Notes under the pieces: generated by a model
What the model saw: the letters and a program-made list of their open reading frames with translations, nothing else
Databases searched by the model: none
What the model was told of the DNA's origin: nothing
Translations under genes and position numbers: made by a program
Shown: positions 58,313-64,000 of the stretch, one piece after another
Layout of the letters: the number at the start of each line of letters is the position of its first letter
How positions within the stretch are numbered: position 1 is the first letter of the stretch
Assembly (NCBI RefSeq): GCF_022682495.2
Contig: NC_071393.1
Coordinates: 113,600,239-113,664,238, forward strand
Direction: 5' to 3'
DNA length: 64,000 bases
Origin: Desmodus rotundus
Lineage: Eukaryota; Chordata; Mammalia; Chiroptera; Phyllostomidae

Positions 58313-58364
58313 AGTGATCAGACTTCTTACAAAAGCTGAGACCTAAAAGTAACCTTAATCCACT

Positions 58365-58712
58365 TCTGGTGAGGGCTGGATGTTTCTGCCTCACTAAAAT
58401 TCCTCTGTGGAAGCCCTGCCCCAGTGTGATGGTATTTGGAGGTGGGGCCTTTGAGGGGTGATTAGGTTCAGATGAGGTCATGAGGGCGGGGCCCCACGAT
58501 GGGATTGGTGTCTGTGTGGGGAGAGGAAGCGCCCAGGGCTCTCTCTCCCCGGTGCAAGACCGTCTTCAAGCCAGGAAGAGGGTTTTCACCAGAAACTAAA
58601 CCAGCCGGCACCTGGATCTTGGATTTTTCCAGCCTCCAGAACTGTTAAAAAAAGGTCTGTTGTTTAAGCCACCAGCCTGTGGTATTTTGTTATAGCAGCC
58701 CCAGCTAACACA
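58365..58712 (+). mobile_element. MaLR/ERVL-type LTR
   Basis: CAGTGTGATGGTATTTGGAG, GATTAGGTTCAGATGAGGTC, TTTTTCCAGCCTCCAGAACT and GTGGTATTTTGTTATAGCAG, ending CTAACACA, are in LTR order. It is the reverse of the copy at 46147-46505. Confidence 0.72.
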
Positions 58713-59079
58713 ATTCCACTAGTAAAGGTCCCATTAATCTATGTCAGCAGGAACCTTCTGGCAAGCAGGCTGTCCAACAGCTGTGAAACATCCAGTGTCT
58801 AGACTTTTCCAGTGAGCGTGTCCTTCCCTGTACACCTCATCTGTTTTCCACTCAGCAACCGGCTCCTCATCTCCTCTTGGCACTGTGCTTCCCCCCTCCG
58901 GGGTCAGAACTGGGGTGTGCCCAGTGAGGCACTTAGGGGACAAAACGGAGGGAGGTGCTCCTTTGTGTGACTCTGAGGCTAAGGGCCACCTGATGTTTTG
59001 CACACCACACTTCATCCTGGTTCAGGTCCTCCTAGGCACAGAGGAAACAAAGATTTTTTTCAAGCTACATTCTTTCTCA

Positions 59080-59343
59080 CCCTGGCCAGGTGGCTCAGTT
59101 GGTTGGAGAATTTTCCTGTGCACCAAAACATTGGTGGTTCGATCCCCTGTCAGAGCACATACCTAGATTGTGGGTTTGATCTCCACTCAGGGCAGGTACT
59201 GGAGGCAACCAGTCAATGTTTTTCTCCCTCTCTTTCTCTCTTCCTTCCTCTCTGTCTGAAGGACATCTCTTATAAAACATCTCTTATAATGTTTTATTAT
59301 ACGTTAATAAAACATATCCTTGGGTAAGGATTAAAAAAAATAG
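59080..59343 (+). mobile_element. VES SINE with duplicated B-box segment
   Basis: It begins CCCTGGCCAGGTGGCTCAGT, has B-box-like GGTTCGATCCCCTGT and GGGTTTGATCTCCACT, a CT tract and the ATATCCTTGGGTAAGGAT 3' motif. An 18-bp TSD with mismatches flanks it at 59062-59079 and 59344-59361. Confidence 0.94.
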
Positions 59344-60182
59344 AAGATACTTTCTTCCTCATGGTACACACACAGTTTAAGGAGACAGCCAGTCAAAACC
59401 ACTACACCGCCATGTTTTGGAACCCCGACTGCCAACTTCACAGGGGCACAAAATTTCTCCTCAACAGCTCAGTTGAATATAATAGATAATGTCAAGTGAC
59501 ACCTTCTGACCCTTGATGACTCCATCAATAAAGGCCTGGAGTGCTTTATAACACTCTGAAGATAAAAACTGGACACCAGTAGGAGTTCTGTTCCTTTTTA
59601 CTGAGTCCTAACTATAATGAAACCTGGGCCACTGTGGTTCCATCAACGTGCTGGTACGGTTTTCCCCCATCCGGAGAAGGGCTCCCTGCGAGTCTCCTCA
59701 TACCCTGTCCATCTCTCTCTCCATTTATCATTGTAGCGCCAGCTGGAGGGCTGTCGAGGGAATTCCACGAACCTCCTCTTTCCCCTACTTCCATCCACAA
59801 GGTAGAGGCGAGCCACTCATTGGCTTCCGGTTCGCCATCCTGTAGGTTGTCCCGAATCGCTCATCTGGTTAAAAACCCCTGGCTCTGTCATGAGTGCCCA
59901 CCCAGCCGTGACAGCCTTCAGGCTCAAAGGCTGGCTGAGCCTTGGGACCCCAGCCCGGAAGCACCGGAAGCACCAGCAGCAGAGCCCGGGAAAGGAGACC
60001 GCCTCCAGTGGGACCTTCTTGCTTGGGACCTTCTGGGCTCTTTTGGTGAACCTCCTCTGCCCACTGTTCTTAGCTCACCTGCAGAGTGGGAAAAGGGTCT
60101 GGGACTGGGAGCCCTGCTATACCTCATTCAGAACAAACTTGCTTAAGTAACCAAGGACAGATCTGAGTTAGAATTCCTAGGC

Positions 60183-60363
60183 CAGTGGTCCCCAATATTT
60201 TTGGTACCAGGGACTGGTTTCATGGAAGACATTTTTTCCACGGACAGGGGTGGGGCATAGTTTCGGGATGACTCAAGCACATTACACTCAAGCTCACCTC
60301 CTGCCGTGCTGCCTGGTTCCCAACAGGCCTGTAGGGGTACAAGTCCACAGTTGGGGACCCCTG
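60183..60363 (-). mobile_element. hAT-type MITE, copy 2
   Basis: Ends are CAGTGGTCCCCAATA and GTTGGGGACCCCTG. The 8-bp TSD TCCTAGGC / TCCTAGGG lies at 60175-60182 and 60364-60371. It is the same family as 29195-29372 in the opposite orientation, with the interior again reduced to about 180 bp. Confidence 0.9.
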
Positions 60364-60371
60364 TCCTAGGG

Positions 60372-61620
60372 CATTTCCCTGTGCTGAGGGCTTAAAACAG
60401 CATAAATGTTGGAGCACTGAGCTGATGGTAAATATATGACCAATTCAGTCACAGAAGGGACTGGGCACCTTCTGAGCCACCACAGCCTAGATCTGCTTTT
60501 TTGAGAATTCTTTGGTCTAACAGCAGACCTATTGTGAGGACTTTTCCTTGCCCCCACCCTCCAGCCTCAAGCAAGTCCGATGTTTACTTTCAGCAGGAGC
60601 AGAAGGAGGGCTTGGGGCAAAACTGGGAGGAGTGCTAGCCAGAGCTAACTCCAGTCAGACCATCAGGCTGTCCCCTCACCAGCTTCTGTGGCACACTCTG
60701 GGGACAGCATAAACTAAAAGCTGGATCTGTGCACCCTGCTCTGGAGGTTAAAGTCTGATTCAAGACTTATTCACTCCCCGCTCAAGGCTATTATTTATTC
60801 ATCCCTTTGCAGAGGAGGTGACTCGGTATAGGCAACAAAAAGAGCTGGAGACTGACTCAACCTCAGTGTCCTCATACAAAAAAGGTGGGGGTGATCACAG
60901 TGGGCTTACAGGATCTTTTTAGAGAATTAGAAATTATAGAACAGGCACGATTCTGGGAAACTACTACCCCTCCCCAACCACAAAGAAAGGGCTACTACTT
61001 CTATAGCTGTTGCCCTACCTCTAGGAATGTATTCTTGATCTAGCCTTTGATTCTGAGTTTGCATATGTGTTGCTGATGGCAGTTACAGTGCCTGATACAG
61101 AGTTGGTGCTCCATCACTGAGTCAGTGTTGAGAGTCTGGAACCTGAGTCAGGGGCAGCAGCCACCAGGAAGTAGGAGTCCACATGCAGTTACCTGCTCTA
61201 GTTCCTAGGGCCAGTCATTCTCAATTTTTTGTGTTTAGGACACATCCGAAAGGACCGACATATTCAGAAAACTGTGCATCAGCACAAAGTGCAATGCAGT
61301 CCTTACTACTGAAGAATAGAGTCTCCCAAAATCTTTAAAAGCAGTCCCTGTGGTCCAACGTTGGTTAGAATGCCCCTCACCCTGGGGTGCAGTGGGTAGC
61401 ACCTTTGCTGTCCTCACCTCCTCCACTAAGATGCACAAGATTTCTAACGGTCCCTGGTTTGACGACACACCTTTTACCTTTTCCAGCACTACAGGTCGCA
61501 GCCATGGTGTGTTGGCTGGCAGGTCTCAGGTAGGCACATCAACATTGCCCTTGGAGTCCCAGAATTTAGCTTTGCAGTTTCTATTTGTCAACAGTTTCAA
61601 AGGCCCGTAACATGTAGTCA
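60372..61620. other. intergenic, no feature recognised
   Basis: No exon, RNA or clear repeat was recognised. Confidence 0.4.
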
Positions 61621-61751
61621 TTTGTAATTTTAAGGTGGCAATTTTTTAAAGTTAGTTTATTACATAAGTAATACATTGGTATATGGTATTGGCAGATGCT
61701 CATGCAATAGAGAAACAGACAGAAGAAAACCTGGAGACATCTTGCTTTATT

Positions 61752-62150
61752 TGTATCAGTCAGGGAATGCCATGTTATACTAGAGTAACAAACACACCCC
61801 CACATCTCAGTGGCTTGTAGCAACAAATGTTTATTTCTTGTTCACCTTACATGTTTTTCACAAGTCGGCTACAGCCCTGCTTCTTGCCTTTTTCACTCCA
61901 GAACTAAAGCTGATGGGAAAACCCAACCTCTATCTGGAACATTGTCAGTCTCATAGGAGAGAGAAAGAGACAAGGCAAACGATGTCCTGACTTCTAAACG
62001 TTTGTACAAAAGTGACCCACATCACTTTTTTTGGTTAAAGCAAGTCGTGTGACCATTCCTGAGCTCTACAGCATGGGAATATATCTTCACACAGAGAGGA
62101 GCACTGCAAGAAAGAAACTGGAACATTCGGTGAGCGAGAATTCATCTTCG
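61752..62150 (+). mobile_element. MLT1-like MaLR LTR nested in L1
   Basis: It begins TGTATCAGTCAGGGAATGCC, then CATCTCAGTGGCTTGTAGCA, GCAAGTCGTGTGACCATTCC and GAACATTCGGTGAGCGAG, in MLT1 order. The right end is approximate. Confidence 0.6.
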
Positions 62151-62282
62151 CTACTTCGTCCTCTGACACCTTCTCTCCCAAGGTAACTGCTCTCATCGGT
62201 TCAGTCTCCTTTCTTATGTACTTGCCTAAATACATATATATTCAATATTTACATGTATATAAATACAAACACATACTACATA

Positions 62283-62952
62283 TGAGGACTGTCCAGAAGG
62301 TATCTAGCCATGTAATATAAAAAATAGAGATATGTATTGAAGAAGATGTAAGAAACATTGTACAAAGGACAATGACACCTCAGTCCCCTTCAAAGTAGGC
62401 ACCTTGGGACCTCACACAGTTCTCCCAATCACCATCAGCTGCCCCCTCGTATCTTCCTGAATCTCATTGATGGTCTGAAATCTCTTCCCTTTTGAAGGTG
62501 ATTTTAGTTTTGGGAAAAGCCAGAAGTTTCAGGGCACTAAATCTGGGCTGTAGAGGGGCTGAGTCACCTGGGTGATTTGATGTTTTGCCAAAAAACTCTG
62601 CATGAGACATGATGCAGGAGCATTGTCATGATGAAGCTGCCAGTCACCAGTTGCCCATGACTGCAGCCTTCTGAATCATCAGAATAGTTTCCACGGAGGA
62701 AAGTTCAAGCTTAATGCAAACTGTGATGCAGACTTGTTTCTCTACTCACCCAGTCATTTTGAATGCAACAGCCACACAGTACACATGCTCACTCAACAGC
62801 GTCTACCACCCCCACTGACTAATGCAGTGAAGTCGTCATTGTTCACACATGTGCATTCCAGTCCACTCTCCTTGGCTGCCAGGTAGCATCAATGTTGTGC
62901 AAACCATTCTCATTATATTCACAATGGCTGGACTTTTTCAGAACAGACCTCA
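62283..62952 (-). mobile_element. internally deleted mariner element, copy 2
   Basis: The 670-bp element is flanked by TA at 62281-62282 and 62953-62954. Its inverted ends begin TGAGGACTGTCC and TGAGGTCTGTTC. The minus strand carries the second half of a mariner transposase, including a HHDNAPA-type catalytic segment and a KGKRFQTINEIQED segment. The third catalytic aspartate position is disrupted by a stop. It has the same extent and deletion as copy 1 at 6587-7257. Confidence 0.9.
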
Positions 62953-62985
62953 TATACATACACATATATACATACACATAAATGT
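62953..62985. repeat. TACA/TATA-rich microsatellite
   Basis: Imperfect TACA and TATA units adjoin the mariner right end. Confidence 0.6.
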
Positions 62986-63690
62986 GGATATTGTATATAT
63001 TGTTCTGCAACTTTCTCTGTCCACTTAAAATGCCTTGAAGACCTTTCCATATCAGTATATTTAAGTTCATTCCACTCCTTCTACCAACTGTATTGCATTT
63101 CATGCCATAATATATTTCAATTCTTGGTATACTTTTGGATCTTCTCAAAAAATTTTTTTGCTATTACCAACAATGCCATGATATTTATTCTTAGATGCAC
63201 ATATTTTTGAGTATCTGTATATTTCTGAATAACAGGTTTCTAAAAATAAGTTAAAGTAGAGCATATGTACGTTATGATTTTAATAGAGACTGCCAGTGGT
63301 TTGCCTTGGAAAATGCACACAGCCATCAGCAATGTAAAAATTGCCTGATTTCCCAAGTCCTCAACAACTCTTAACATTATCAGCCTTTTCCTTTTTTGTC
63401 TATCTGGGGAATTTTTAAAATAGTAGTTCATTGTTTTGCATGTACTTAGGGCATTTTCTTTTTATTACTGAGTTTGGGTATTGTTCGTATTTATTGGCCA
63501 ATTTCACAACTAGCCGTTTGTGGATTGTCTGTTTCCATTCTTCCGCTATTCCCTAGAGGTTGTTTTTTCTTTCACATGTGAATGAGCTATTTCATATTTT
63601 TCCCTCAGCATTAATCTTTTGTCTGTCCTCCTGGTTGTGAATACAAACGTCTCTCTTTTATCATCAGGAACCTTCCAAAAAGCCAGACAC

Positions 63691-64000
63691 CGTTAAAATG
63701 TAAACCAGTAGCCCTTTTCCTGTCAATCCATCACTACCAATCAACTTCCTAGAACACAGAAAAATGTCTGTATATGTAACAAATACCTCAATATGTCAGA
63801 TGCACAAAACATTGCTTCCTGATGACCGAACAGTGAATATGAGCATCATCAACATTCAACACCCATCACTTTGTTGACATTCTATGCTTTTCAAAACATC
63901 TGCATGTAATTCTGACATTCCTGCATTATATTTGGAAAGTAACTGGAGAACGCCTGCACCCTCATACAAATGCTATTTTTTAAAAAATGATTCATTGAGT
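63691..64000. other. intergenic, no feature recognised
   Basis: AT-rich sequence reaches the window edge with no exon or identifiable repeat. Confidence 0.4.

Larger units (their letters stand above)
61625..63690 (-). mobile_element. old L1 3' region, interrupted by an LTR and a mariner
   Basis: Antisense L1 3' wording is found at 61640-61750 (TAGTTTATTACATAAGTAAT). It resumes at about 62990-63690 (TTCTGCAACTTTCTCTGTCC, GACCTTTCCATATCAGTATA, TTTATTGGCCAATTTC). The middle is taken by an MLT1-like LTR and a mariner. No ORF survives. Confidence 0.65.

Overview
This window is vertebrate nuclear DNA, almost certainly from a microbat (a yangochiropteran such as a vespertilionid or relative). The main evidence is seven copies of the tRNA-derived bat SINE VES, most with clear target-site duplications (TSDs). 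They lie beside older pan-mammalian repeats (MIR, L2, L1, MaLR-type LTRs, MER5-type hAT elements) and lineage-specific DNA transposons. CpG is generally depleted. There are no operons, no dense open frames and no prokaryotic signals.

Only one protein-coding gene can be supported. It occupies the left edge on the plus strand: two exons, 320-460 and 660-800, with clean splice sites and both in phase 0. They encode the last 93 residues of a protein I recognise with moderate confidence as a pecanex family member, probably PCNX1. A poly(A) signal follows at 987-992. The next 5.3 kb is AT-rich and nearly free of repeats, with further signals at 5906, 6199 and 6277, so a long alternative 3' UTR is plausible. 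No other coding exon was found from about 6.3 kb to the end. That would fit a gene-poor interval downstream of the gene.

Layout. At 6.5-10.6 kb are a deleted mariner, a Tigger-like TA-flanked element and a decayed hAT transposase. At 10.9-16.0 kb an old minus-strand L1 is split by a full-length ORF2-less half-L1 (HAL1) with a 20-bp TSD, by another L1 3' fragment and by two VES copies. At 16.0-19.3 kb is a minus-strand ERV-L relic with LTR-like and pol-derived sequence. At 20.1-20.55 kb is an isolated CpG-rich segment carrying a near-consensus CTCF-type motif. From 21 to 64 kb is intergenic or intronic DNA with scattered MIR, L2, L1, MaLR LTRs, hAT miniature elements, two class I-like LTRs, VES copies and microsatellites. 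It ends in a minus-strand L1 interrupted by an MLT1-like LTR and a second copy of the same deleted mariner.

I found no convincing previously undescribed biological system. The items most worth a second look are the CpG/CTCF segment, the ORF2-less HAL1, the two mariner derivatives with the same deletion, and the possible long 3' UTR. Repeat family names come from memory of consensus sequences, and boundaries without a stated TSD are approximate.
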